DNA of 36,858 bases, from positions 1-36,858 of the forward strand of contig CALZFA010000003.1 in assembly GCA_945644815.1 (NCBI GenBank), read 5' to 3'. The notes below the pieces were generated by a model. The model was given only the letters and a program-made list of their open reading frames with translations. It was not told the DNA's origin and did no database searches. Each line of letters starts with the position of its first letter. Positions within the stretch are counted from its first letter, which is position 1. The DNA comes from an uncultured Clostridia bacterium. Its GTDB lineage: Bacteria > Bacillota > Clostridia > Peptostreptococcales > Anaerovoracaceae. Position numbers and translations under genes: made by a program. Of the stretch, positions 15,866 through 23,210 are shown in pieces.

Positions 15866-17065
15866 ATGAAAAAAAGCTATGATATTGCTGTAATAGGCGG
15901 AGGAGCCTCCGGGCTTGCGGCGGCCATTACTGCCGCCAGGAGAGCAAAGGGTGTATCCGTGGCTGTTTTTGAGAAAAAAGACAGAACAGGAAAAAAACTC
16001 AGTGCTACAGGAAACGGAAGATGCAATATTTCCAATACCGGATGCGAAGATCTGGAGCAGGTCATAGACTTTTTTGGCAGCGTTGGAATCGCTCTGCGCA
16101 GTGAGGAGGAGGGAAGACTTTATCCCTACAGTGAGGAGGCAGGGGAGGTTACATCTATCCTCACTGCCTGCGCTCTTAGCGAAGGCGTTGAAATCAATTT
16201 AAATAGCGAGATTACTGGAATGGAAGCAGAGCCATCAGGCGGCTTCCTTCTTTTCGTTGGTGAAAAAAGCTTTTTTGCACGAAATGTGCTTCTTGCATCA
16301 GGAGGCAAATCCTATGCAGCTCTGGGAACTACCGGTGACGGCTATAGATTTGCAAAAAAATTAGGACACAGTGTGAGGCAGCTTATTCCGGCTCTTACAG
16401 CAGTGGAGGTGGTTGAGGACTTGACGTCCCTTAAAGGATTGAGGACAAAGGCGAAGGTTTCCCTCTACAAAAACGGACAAATGATCTTTAGCGAAAAAGG
16501 CGAGGTTCAGTTCAGAGACGACAGTATTTCCGGTATATGTGTTATGAATATGTCGAGGTATATCAGAAAGGATAGTTGCTGTGAGATAAGAATTAACACG
16601 GTGGCTGATTTCCGAGAAGAAGAGATTTCAGCAATGCTTGAGGGCAGATTTGCCATCAGGGGACTTACTGCAGAAGAAGCATTAAAGACTTTGGTTAAAA
16701 AACCGCTGGCTAAGTATGCACTGAGGACGGCCGGCATAGATGCCGAAAAAAAAGCGGCCATCTTTCTCGACAAGGAGGAAGGGATTCAAAAGCTTTCCTG
16801 CCTGAAACGCAGTCTCTCCGATATGCGCTTTAAAGTAAAAGGGCTGAAAGGCTGGAATGAGGCACAGGTCACGTCCGGCGGTGTTCTGTTGTCGGAGGTG
16901 GACGGTATGACCATGGAGTCGAAACTTAACCCGGGGCTGTTTTTTAGCGGAGAAGTGCTGGATTATGACGGTCCCTGCGGAGGATATAATCTCCATCATG
17001 CGTGGCTCACAGGCATCCGCGCAGGAAAGGCAATGGCAGAAAAATGTACAGAATCCATCAGATAA
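15866..17065 (+). CDS. HI0933/BaiN-type FAD-dependent oxidoreductase
   Basis: A 399-residue flavoprotein. The Rossmann FAD-binding motif GGGASGLAAA is at about 11-20; GKKLSATGNGRCNISN about 30 residues later is the hallmark of the HI0933/YhiN/BaiN family; LASGGKSYAALGTTGDGY is the second FAD contact. The C-terminal EVLDYDGPCGGYNLHHAWLTG closes the fold. Some clostridial homologues act on bile acids, others are called aminoacetone oxidases; the substrate here is not inferable. ATG 15866 follows GAGG; the track start lies in the previous gene. Its last 22 bp overlap the next flavoprotein gene. Confidence 0.88.
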   Translation: MKKSYDIAVIGGGASGLAAAITAARRAKGVSVAVFEKKDRTGKKLSATGNGRCNISNTGCEDLEQVIDFFGSVGIALRSEEEGRLYPYSEEAGEVTSILTACALSEGVEINLNSEITGMEAEPSGGFLLFVGEKSFFARNVLLASGGKSYAALGTTGDGYRFAKKLGHSVRQLIPALTAVEVVEDLTSLKGLRTKAKVSLYKNGQMIFSEKGEVQFRDDSISGICVMNMSRYIRKDSCCEIRINTVADFREEEISAMLEGRFAIRGLTAEEALKTLVKKPLAKYALRTAGIDAEKKAAIFLDKEEGIQKLSCLKRSLSDMRFKVKGLKGWNEAQVTSGGVLLSEVDGMTMESKLNPGLFFSGEVLDYDGPCGGYNLHHAWLTGIRAGKAMAEKCTESIR

Positions 17066-18738
17066 TACTGAAACCGGGAGAGTCTGCAGATTGCCTGCCG
17101 GAAAAAATACTAAAGAAGCTGGGGCCTTCTGGCAGGGGGCTTGTGATAAGCCAGTGGAAAATAGTAAAAGAGTCTATCGATGCCCGTGACAAGACAGATA
17201 TAAAACTTGTGTACTCGGTGGATTTTACGGTGGCTTCTGCAGCAAATCCGAAAAAAAAGGCCACTCTTAAACTCAAGAACAGACAGGGCCTCGAAATTGC
17301 TCCGGATATGAATTATAAGCAGGCGGTGACTATGACCGATGCTCCCCGTATGACACAGAGACCTGTAATTGTAGGCTTTGGACCTGCCGGCATGTTTGCA
17401 GGCCTTATCCTGGCTCGTGCGGGCTACAGGCCTTTGATTCTGGAAAGAGGGCAGGATGTGGACGCGCGTACTGCTTCCGTGGAAAGATTCTGGAAGACAG
17501 GCTTGCTGGATACCGAATCCAATGTTCAGTTCGGTGAGGGCGGTGCCGGAACATTCAGTGACGGTAAGCTGACGACGGGAATTAAAGACCCACGCATCAG
17601 AAAAGTGCTGAATGAGCTGGTTAGTGCAGGGGGTCCGGAAGACATTCTGTACAAACAGAAGCCGCACATCGGAACTGATATTCTAAGGACGGTGGTAAAG
17701 TCTATAAGAGAGGAAATCAAGTCCCTTGGAGGCGAAATAAGGTTCGGATGCCGGGTGGAGGATATTGTGATAGAAGAGGATGTCACCGAACATGGCAGTC
17801 AGGGCCGTGAAGGTGGCAGTCAGAGCCGTGAATGTGGCAGTGAAGTCCGCAAATGCCCCATAAGCCGCATAACAGGAGTCATCATTAAGAGCGGCGACCG
17901 GTCGGAAGATGAGCATATACCATGCGAGGCAGTGGTTTTTGCTATCGGACACAGCGCCAGAGATACTTTCAGATGGCTGCACGAAAAAGGCATTGATATG
18001 GCACAGAAGCCTTTTTCCATAGGGGTAAGAATAGAACATCCCCAGGAAATGGTGGACATAGCTCAGTATGGAGCGTCTGCTGAAGAACTTGGACTTCCGC
18101 CGGCAGATTACAAGCTCAGCTACCGCTGTAAAAATGGCCGCGGAGTTTATACATTTTGTATGTGCCCAGGAGGAGAGGTGGTGGTTGCTTCATCTCAGGA
18201 GGCAGGTGTGGTGACCAACGGTATGAGCTATCATGACCGTGGAAGCGGAACAGCCAACAGCGCTCTGCTTTGCGATGTTAGAGTAAGTGATTTCGGCTCG
18301 GATCATGTACTGGCGGGAGTTGAGTTTCAGGAAAAGTACGAAAGGCTTGCATACGAAAACGGCGGAAGAAGCTACAGAGCGCCTCGATGTACATGGGGAC
18401 AGTTTCGAAGTGCCGAGGCTGCCGCAGTGGAAAATTCTCTGCCGGAGTTTGCTGCTCAGGCAATACGAGAAGCCATGCCATACTTTGGTAAAAAACTGAA
18501 GGGCTTTGACAGAGATGATGCCGTCATGACTGCTGTTGAGTCAAGAAGTTCATCACCTGTAAGATTCGCGAGGGATGAATCTATGACGGGAAGCCTTGGA
18601 GGTTGCGTTCTTGAAGGTTTTTACCCATGCGGCGAGGGCGCCGGTTATGCCGGAGGGATCATGTCGGCTGCAGTAGATGGAATAAAGGCTGCGGAGGCCA
18701 TAATAAAGAAGTGGAAGCCTTCTTCAGACAATTGTTGA
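17044..18738 (+). CDS. COG2509-type NAD(P)/FAD-dependent dehydrogenase
   Basis: A 564-residue flavoprotein. It has a small N-terminal alpha/beta domain (residues 1-95: MYRIHQIILKPG, then a basic strand with KKKATLK) and a Rossmann FAD domain beginning with VIVGFGPAGMFAGLILARAG. QFGEGGAGTFSDGKL is the diagnostic family segment. The end GCVLEGFYPCGEGAGYAGG contacts FAD. ATG 17044 overlaps the upstream gene by 22 bp and reproduces the usual start. Residues about 251-271 hold a three-unit seven-residue tandem repeat that looks like an insertion. The biochemical role of the family is not established. Confidence 0.87.
   Translation: MYRIHQIILKPGESADCLPEKILKKLGPSGRGLVISQWKIVKESIDARDKTDIKLVYSVDFTVASAANPKKKATLKLKNRQGLEIAPDMNYKQAVTMTDAPRMTQRPVIVGFGPAGMFAGLILARAGYRPLILERGQDVDARTASVERFWKTGLLDTESNVQFGEGGAGTFSDGKLTTGIKDPRIRKVLNELVSAGGPEDILYKQKPHIGTDILRTVVKSIREEIKSLGGEIRFGCRVEDIVIEEDVTEHGSQGREGGSQSRECGSEVRKCPISRITGVIIKSGDRSEDEHIPCEAVVFAIGHSARDTFRWLHEKGIDMAQKPFSIGVRIEHPQEMVDIAQYGASAEELGLPPADYKLSYRCKNGRGVYTFCMCPGGEVVVASSQEAGVVTNGMSYHDRGSGTANSALLCDVRVSDFGSDHVLAGVEFQEKYERLAYENGGRSYRAPRCTWGQFRSAEAAAVENSLPEFAAQAIREAMPYFGKKLKGFDRDDAVMTAVESRSSSPVRFARDESMTGSLGGCVLEGFYPCGEGAGYAGGIMSAAVDGIKAAEAIIKKWKPSSDNC
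17794..17856 (+). repeat. Three tandem 21-bp repeats inside the COG2509 gene
   Basis: Units start at 17794, 17815 and 17836, each beginning GGCAGT and encoding GSQGREG, GSQSREC and GSEVRKC. Units 1 and 2 differ at two or three bases, while unit 3 is more diverged. The frame is kept. Confidence 0.85.
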
Positions 18739-18777
18739 TAGAGAGCACCGGATTTCGGAGCTCATTTCCCACAAAAA

Positions 18778-18810
18778 AACACCCAAAAGACGATTTACTG
18801 GGTGTTTTTT
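18778..18810. terminator. Bidirectional terminator between COG2509 gene and gpmI
   Basis: Perfect 8-bp stem AACACCCA / TGGGTGTT with T-runs on both strands. It ends the plus-strand flavoprotein transcript and can end the convergent gpmI transcript. The right arm plus loop (GATTTACTGGG, 18792-18802) has an 11-bp perfect inverted partner CCCAGTAAATC at 18873-18883. Confidence 0.85.
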
Positions 18811-18919
18811 GGAATTAAATGTAAAAAATGGGGCTTATTCCGATAAAAAAACCGCTTTTTTCATAAAATTTCCCCAGTAAATCCGATTTTCTGTTCGAAA
18901 TTATGGGAAAATCAGACGC

Positions 18920-20512
18920 TTATTTCTTAATGAGACACTCTCCGGTCATCTCAGGAGGCACAGGAAGCCCCATCAAATGAAGCAATGTGGGCGCAATGTC
19001 TGCCAGCTTTCCTGATCCGGCATTGGCATATTCCGTAAAGGTGTGCGGTTCCTTTGAAATGTGAATAAGAGGAACAGGATTGGTAGAATGAGCAGTAATC
19101 GGATTTCCTTCCGGGTCAATCATGTTGTCGGCGTTACCGTGATCAGCCGTGAGCAAAATCTGGCCTCCGGCAGCAAGAACTTTTTCGACAATCTGCGCCA
19201 CGCAGCCGTCGAGTGTTTCAATGGCTTTGACTGCTGCTTCAAAGACACCTGTGTGTCCAACCATATCAGCGTTTGCAAAGTTAAGAATTATTACATCGTA
19301 TTTTGACGAACCGATTTCTTTCAATACCTGCACGGTAACCTCCGGCGCGCTCATTTCCGGTTTAAGGTCGTAGGTGGAAACTTTCGGAGAAGGTATCAGG
19401 AGCCGATCTTCCAGAGTATTGGGCTCCTCTATTCCTCCATTGAAGAAAAAAGTTACATGTGCATATTTTTCTGTCTCTGCAATTCGCAACTGGTGCAGAC
19501 CGAGAGAGGAAAGGTACTCTCCCAGAGTATTCTTTATGGTCTGCGGCGGAAAGGCAACCTGGACGTCCGGCATTTCGGCATCATACTGGGTCATACATAT
19601 GTATTTGATTTCTTTGGGCCTTACTCTGCGGAGGAAAGCATAGCCGTCAAAGGTTTCATCGACAAAGGCTCTTGTAATCTCCCTTGCCCGGTCGGGACGG
19701 AAGTTGGCACAAATGATGGCGTCCCGGTCCTTGACCGCAGCGGTGCGGCAGCATATGGTGGGAACTATGAATTCATCGGTTTCGCCGGCAGCGTAGGCGG
19801 ACTTCACAGCTTTGCACCCCGGGGCTGTCAGAATGTCAGAATCTGTCTGACCGTCAGAATCCAATGTCAAACGCCCCTCTCCTAAAGTAAGAGCATCGTA
19901 GGCTTTTTGAACCCTTTCCCAGCGCTTGTCACGATCCATGGCATAGTATCTTCCCGAAACTGTGCCGACTTTGCCCACACCTTCTCTTTTCATAAACTCT
20001 TCTATTTCATTCATATAATTTATGCCGGAGGTAGGCGGCACATCTCTCCCGTCCATAAAACAGTGAAGATACACTTCTTCAACTCCGCGCTTTTTGGCCA
20101 TCAAAAGAAGTGCCTTTATATGATCAATGTGACTGTGAACTCCACCGTCAGATAATAGGCCAAATATGTGGAGGGATGATTTATTTGTGAGCACATGATC
20201 CATGGCGGCATTAAGAGCCGAATTGCCGAAAAAAATTCCGTCTTCTATTGCTTTTGTAATTCTGGTAAGTTCCTGATATACGATGCGGCCGGCACCTATA
20301 TTCAGGTGCCCCACCTCAGAATTGCCCATCTGCCCTTCCGGCAGACCTACAGCCAGACCGGAGGCATTGAGTTTTACTCCGGGATATTCTTTAAATATGC
20401 GGTCAAGAGCCGGAGTTCGTGCAGCTTTTACAGCATTGCCCCGGTCTGACGGATTAAGTCCGAATCCGTCAAGAATCATCAGCATTGTAGGACGCTTTTT
20501 TATTTGAGTCAT
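18920..20512 (-). CDS. gpmI: 2,3-bisphosphoglycerate-independent phosphoglycerate mutase
   Basis: A glycolytic enzyme interconverting 3- and 2-phosphoglycerate through a phosphoserine and two Mn2+. The 530-residue protein has the alkaline-phosphatase-superfamily core: MILDGFG (Asp15), GNSEVGH with the catalytic Ser65, the substrate loop HSHIDH, and C-terminal TADHGNADNM metal ligands. It is about 20 residues longer than usual because of a polar insert (LTLDSDGQTDSDILTAPG) before YAAGETDEF. Start ATG 20512 has GAGG eight bases upstream; the track's TTG 20536 is discarded. The gene stands alone, away from other glycolytic genes, with its own promoter. Confidence 0.95.
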   Translation of the reverse strand: MTQIKKRPTMLMILDGFGLNPSDRGNAVKAARTPALDRIFKEYPGVKLNASGLAVGLPEGQMGNSEVGHLNIGAGRIVYQELTRITKAIEDGIFFGNSALNAAMDHVLTNKSSLHIFGLLSDGGVHSHIDHIKALLLMAKKRGVEEVYLHCFMDGRDVPPTSGINYMNEIEEFMKREGVGKVGTVSGRYYAMDRDKRWERVQKAYDALTLGEGRLTLDSDGQTDSDILTAPGCKAVKSAYAAGETDEFIVPTICCRTAAVKDRDAIICANFRPDRAREITRAFVDETFDGYAFLRRVRPKEIKYICMTQYDAEMPDVQVAFPPQTIKNTLGEYLSSLGLHQLRIAETEKYAHVTFFFNGGIEEPNTLEDRLLIPSPKVSTYDLKPEMSAPEVTVQVLKEIGSSKYDVIILNFANADMVGHTGVFEAAVKAIETLDGCVAQIVEKVLAAGGQILLTADHGNADNMIDPEGNPITAHSTNPVPLIHISKEPHTFTEYANAGSGKLADIAPTLLHLMGLPVPPEMTGECLIKK

Positions 20513-20546
20513 TATAAATACCTCGTTCAGTTTCAAAATCTCATTA

Positions 20547-20576
20547 ATTATACTCCACGGTAAGAGGGTATGTCAA
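20547..20576 (-). promoter_or_regulatory. Sigma-A promoter of gpmI
   Basis: Minus strand TTGACA (20576-20571), 18 nt, TATAAT (20552-20547); both hexamers are perfect. A second GTTTGAC copy sits immediately upstream. Confidence 0.88.
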
Positions 20577-20657
20577 ACGTCAAACAGCTGAAATAAATGT
20601 CGGCACCAAGGCGTGCACTCAAGGCACATGATACAGCAACGGCATCATAAAAAAATG

Positions 20658-20691
20658 TTGCATAATTACATAAAATGTATATAATGTAATT
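20658..20691 (+). promoter_or_regulatory. comF promoter with overlapping inverted repeat
   Basis: TTGCAT (20658-20663), 16-nt spacer, TATAAT (20680-20685). A perfect 8-bp inverted repeat AATTACAT / ATGTAATT (20664-20671 and 20684-20691, 12-nt centre) covers the spacer and the -10, as a repressor operator would. Confidence 0.65.
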
Positions 20692-20733
20692 ATAATACAA
20701 TTTAAAACGCCGAAAGAAAGAGGGTGAGGTTTT

Positions 20734-21609
20734 GTGGAATATTTTCCGGGAAAGCAGGGATTGATGCGGAAAGGGGCAGAGCTTATACTGCAGTGGACTT
20801 TCCCGTTGTCAACCTATTGCCTGTGCTGTGGCAAAGCCGTAGATGATACCAGAAGCTACAGCATCTGCGACCATTGTATTCGCCATATCAAATGGGGCAA
20901 TATACATATTGATCTTAAATCCGAAAGCCGTCATCTGGGCCGCCCACCTCACCTTGATTCTGCCCTGGCCTGTGTCAAATACGGCCTTTACGAACGCAGG
21001 CTTATTTTTGACCTGAAATACGACGGCAGAACCTATGTGGCCCGCGCCATCGGTCAAATAATGGCCGACAGGCTGGCCGCCGAGGGCTATGCAGAGATCG
21101 CGGGTCAGGGAGCGCCGCTGCCGTCCGACGACCCGAACTATTCATACCATCGGTCTGCCTACAGCTGCTGCTCCGGCAATCAGCAATCCTACAACGGAGA
21201 ATCTTGCCACCACGACAGCGGTTTCGATTATATAGTTCCGGTGCCGGTGCATAGGGACAGAGAAAAGGCTCGCGGCTTTAACCAAGCAGAAAAGATAGCT
21301 CGTCATCTTTCCGGGCGGGTTGGAGTGCCGGTGCTGCCTCGTGCCATCGTCAGGGATCGGAGAACGGCGGCACAGCGCAGTCTGTCCTCAGAAGACAGAT
21401 ATTTTAATATGGAAGGAGCCTTTTCCATGAATTCCGCCGACGCAGAGCGCATAAAGGGACGCCGCATATTGCTTCTGGATGATGTATACACCACAGGGGC
21501 CACTGCGCATCACTGCGGGGAGGTACTTAAGAATGCCGGCGCCGGGAGAGTGGATTTCATCGCTTTTGCCACAGGAAACGATTTTGCTTACGGCTTTTTC
21601 TCTAACTGA
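20734..21609 (+). CDS. comF: ComF-family phosphoribosyltransferase-like protein
   Basis: A 291-residue protein of the ComF/GntX family, linked to DNA uptake or processing during competence in Bacillus. The N-terminal zinc-ribbon cysteines are CLCCG (29-32) and CDHC (45-48). The C-terminal phosphoribosyltransferase domain has VPVPVHRDREKARGFNQ and the PRPP loop LLLDDVYTTGATA. Between them, residues about 127-163 are a Ser/Tyr/Cys/His-rich insert (YSYHRSAYSCCSGNQQSYNG) not expected in the family. GTG 20734 follows GGTGAGG at short spacing; ATG 20764 is the alternative. Confidence 0.88.
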   Translation: MEYFPGKQGLMRKGAELILQWTFPLSTYCLCCGKAVDDTRSYSICDHCIRHIKWGNIHIDLKSESRHLGRPPHLDSALACVKYGLYERRLIFDLKYDGRTYVARAIGQIMADRLAAEGYAEIAGQGAPLPSDDPNYSYHRSAYSCCSGNQQSYNGESCHHDSGFDYIVPVPVHRDREKARGFNQAEKIARHLSGRVGVPVLPRAIVRDRRTAAQRSLSSEDRYFNMEGAFSMNSADAERIKGRRILLLDDVYTTGATAHHCGEVLKNAGAGRVDFIAFATGNDFAYGFFSN

Positions 21610-21661
21610 GAGCATTTTTTTTATAAAATAAACCTGAAAACATTCTGACCGAAAAAACAAC

Positions 21662-21690
21662 TTGTCAACCGTACTTAAACCATTTAAAAT
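21662..21690 (+). promoter_or_regulatory. Sigma-A promoter of the raiA RNA
   Basis: TTGTCA (21662-21667), 17 nt, TAAAAT (21685-21690). The predicted start, seven bases on, is exactly the G that opens the RNA's closing stem (21697). Confidence 0.75.
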
Positions 21691-21696
21691 ATAATT

Positions 21697-21879
21697 GCTG
21701 TCCGGGTCTGTGGTTGAAAATCCAGGCCAGGTACGGGCAAAAGGATCCACGTAAGCTGCAGAGCAGGAAGCCGCAGCGATCATGGCGTACCTTAGAAGTA
21801 AGTCCTCCGAAAATCGGGTAAAGGCAGGTGTGGGGGCAAAGACCAGGTCAGCCGGACAGCATTAATTCAGCCGGACAGC
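21697..21879 (+). ncRNA. raiA RNA: raiA-type structured noncoding RNA
   Basis: This gene-free stretch lies directly upstream of hpf/raiA, where the raiA RNA motif is known in Firmicutes and Actinobacteria. It folds into a closed structure. P1 is GCTGTCCGG (21697-21705) with CCGGACAGC (21852-21860). Inner pairings are GGTCT/AGACC (21705/21840), GGTACG (21730) with CGTACC (21786), GCTGC (21755) with GCAGC (21773), and a CCGA-AAA-TCGG hairpin at 21807. Unpaired A-rich joints (GAAAATCC, GCAAAAGG) resemble conserved internal loops. It begins at the expected start of a good promoter. The P1 3' strand recurs at 21871-21879. The call rests on position and structure; I cannot run a covariance search. 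Its function is unresolved, with reported links to sporulation and aggregation in Clostridium. Confidence 0.75.
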
Positions 21880-21881
21880 AT
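21848..21881 (+). repeat. 15-bp direct repeat duplicating the raiA RNA P1 3' strand
   Basis: TCAGCCGGACAGCAT occurs at 21848-21862 and again at 21867-21881, separated by TAAT. Both copies contain CCGGACAGC, the complement of the RNA's first nine bases. Confidence 0.9.
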
Positions 21882-21935
21882 GGATTTGCCAATATACGGC
21901 AGCATACACTTTTATGTGGTTTTTATTAAAAAACC

Positions 21936-21965
21936 ATAGGAATTTCACACAACATATGGTATAAT
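21936..21965 (+). promoter_or_regulatory. Possible stationary-phase (sigma-H-like) promoter for hpf
   Basis: ATAGGAATT (21936-21944) fits the sigma-H -35 pattern RnAGGAwWW. A TATAAT at 21960-21965 follows, but with spacing longer than the 11-12 nt norm, and no sigma-A -35 fits that -10. The leader then has GTCTGC / GCAGAC pairing just before the GAGGAGG site. Weak call. Confidence 0.3.
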
Positions 21966-22046
21966 GATTTCAATAAACCAAGAAAGTCTGCATCCTGATT
22001 AATCACAGGAAGATTAAAGAGAGGGCAGACGAGAGGAGGTCATCAT

Positions 22047-22571
22047 ATGAAGATTATTGTAACAGGCAAAAATATTGCTATCAGTGACAAAATTCAGGAC
22101 TCAATCGATAAGAAGTTCGAAAAACTGGGAAAGTATTTTGCGGATGACATTCAGGCTAAAGTTTTAATTCATCCTGAAAAGGCCAAGGTTAAGGTAGAAG
22201 CGACTATCGCCACAAAGGGTACTATTTTCAGAGCAGAGGAAGTTGCTCAGGATGTGTTTGACTGCATTGACACTGTTGCAGATAAGCTGCTCACTCAGAT
22301 GTCCAAGTATAAGGGAAAACTGATGAAAAAGCATAAAGGCAAGGAATCCATAAAGTTTGAGATGATTCCGGAAGCGCCTGCTCAGGAAGAAACGAGGGTG
22401 GTAAAGACCAAGAAATTCCAGCTTATGCCTATGACTGTGGATGATGCCGTTCTTCAGATGGAAATGCTTCAGCATACTTTCTTCGTTTTCCTTAACACAG
22501 AAACGGACAGCGTAAATGTAGTGTATAAGAGAAACGATAGCGATTACGGTTTATTGGAAACCGAACAATAA
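22047..22571 (+). CDS. hpf: Long-form ribosome hibernation promoting factor
   Basis: Binds the 30S decoding centre and dimerises ribosomes into inactive 100S particles under stress or in stationary phase. The 174-residue length is that of long HPF/RaiA. The N-terminal domain (1-100) has MKIIVTGKNIAISDKIQDSIDKKFEKLGKYF and a basic KYKGKLMKKHKGKES stretch. A short linker precedes the dimerisation domain (VVKTKKFQLMPMTVDDAVLQMEML). GAGAGGAGG gives a strong site for ATG 22047. It follows the raiA RNA and ends in a strong terminator. Confidence 0.95.
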   Translation: MKIIVTGKNIAISDKIQDSIDKKFEKLGKYFADDIQAKVLIHPEKAKVKVEATIATKGTIFRAEEVAQDVFDCIDTVADKLLTQMSKYKGKLMKKHKGKESIKFEMIPEAPAQEETRVVKTKKFQLMPMTVDDAVLQMEMLQHTFFVFLNTETDSVNVVYKRNDSDYGLLETEQ

Positions 22572-22638
22572 TCGACCATATAGAAAATCTTAAACTGTAT
22601 GTACATGTGAATGTATGATTTCAAAATCTACAATTGTG

Positions 22639-22663
22639 CGGCCTCGCATTGAGGCCGTTTTTT
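22639..22663 (+). terminator. Intrinsic terminator of hpf
   Basis: Perfect CGGCCTC-GCATT-GAGGCCG stem-loop followed directly by six Ts, about 70 bp after the hpf stop. Confidence 0.93.
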
Positions 22664-22809
22664 GATGTTTTTTCTTTTCATGCTTCCAAGACCAAAACGC
22701 AAAGATTTTGTCTTATAGCGTAAAACTGAAACAGCAGGTTTATTTCACTCGTTGTTGAAAAAGGATAACTTATAGTAGAAGACTATAATGCAAGGGAGAG
22801 TAATACAAA

Positions 22810-23175
22810 ATGAGTGAAAATTTGAGACGGCTTGATTATCATGAAATGGGCAGCAGGATAAGAGAAAGAAGAGAGAGTCTCAATATGAACCGTGAAACAT
22901 TGTCGGAAAAACTTGAAGTTTCCCCTCAGTTTATTGCTGACATCGAATACGGCAATAAGGGGATGTCTATCAAAAAGTTATACATGCTATGTCAGATATT
23001 AAACGTTTCTGCAGATTATATTCTGGCAGGGGAGCGTCAGAATGAAGAAGATGATGCAGATCTTTCCAGGGCACGTGAGAAAGTCATGGATATTCTGTGC
23101 AAGTGTGACGCCCAACAGCTTAAAGGCATTGAAAAAATTGCGGCCATATATGCTGACGGTGTAAAAATGAAATAA
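22810..23175 (+). CDS. Small XRE-family transcriptional regulator
   Basis: A 121-residue protein. Residues about 13-70 form a Cro/CI-type helix-turn-helix domain: MGSRIRERRESLNMNRETLSEKLEVSPQFIADIEYGNKG. A short, acidic C-terminal helical region follows (about 75-121), with no enzymatic or metal motif. GGGAG lies a little far (about 12 bases) from ATG 22810. No target is implied by the neighbours; it is convergent with sigK. Domain organisation resembles the small SinR-like regulators of clostridia. Confidence 0.87.
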   Translation: MSENLRRLDYHEMGSRIRERRESLNMNRETLSEKLEVSPQFIADIEYGNKGMSIKKLYMLCQILNVSADYILAGERQNEEDDADLSRAREKVMDILCKCDAQQLKGIEKIAAIYADGVKMK

Positions 23176-23188
23176 TGAATAAAACAGC

Positions 23189-23209
23189 TCCGCCCCATTA
23201 AGGGGCGGA
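23189..23209. terminator. GC-rich hairpin between convergent XRE gene and sigK
   Basis: Perfect 8-bp stem TCCGCCCC-ATTAA-GGGGCGGA. The T-run is weak on the plus side (ATCACTTTTCTT) and modest on the minus side (GCTGTTTTATT). It ends two bases before the sigK stop. Confidence 0.65.
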
Positions 23210-23210
23210 A

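Noticed and set aside
19180-19192. Spo0A-box-like TTCGACAA within gpmI
   Set aside because: It lies inside a coding region with no promoter nearby; probably chance.
21388-21783. Minus-strand 131-aa ORF across the comF end and raiA RNA
   Set aside because: It is antisense to comF and the structured RNA, without a start site or protein-like features.
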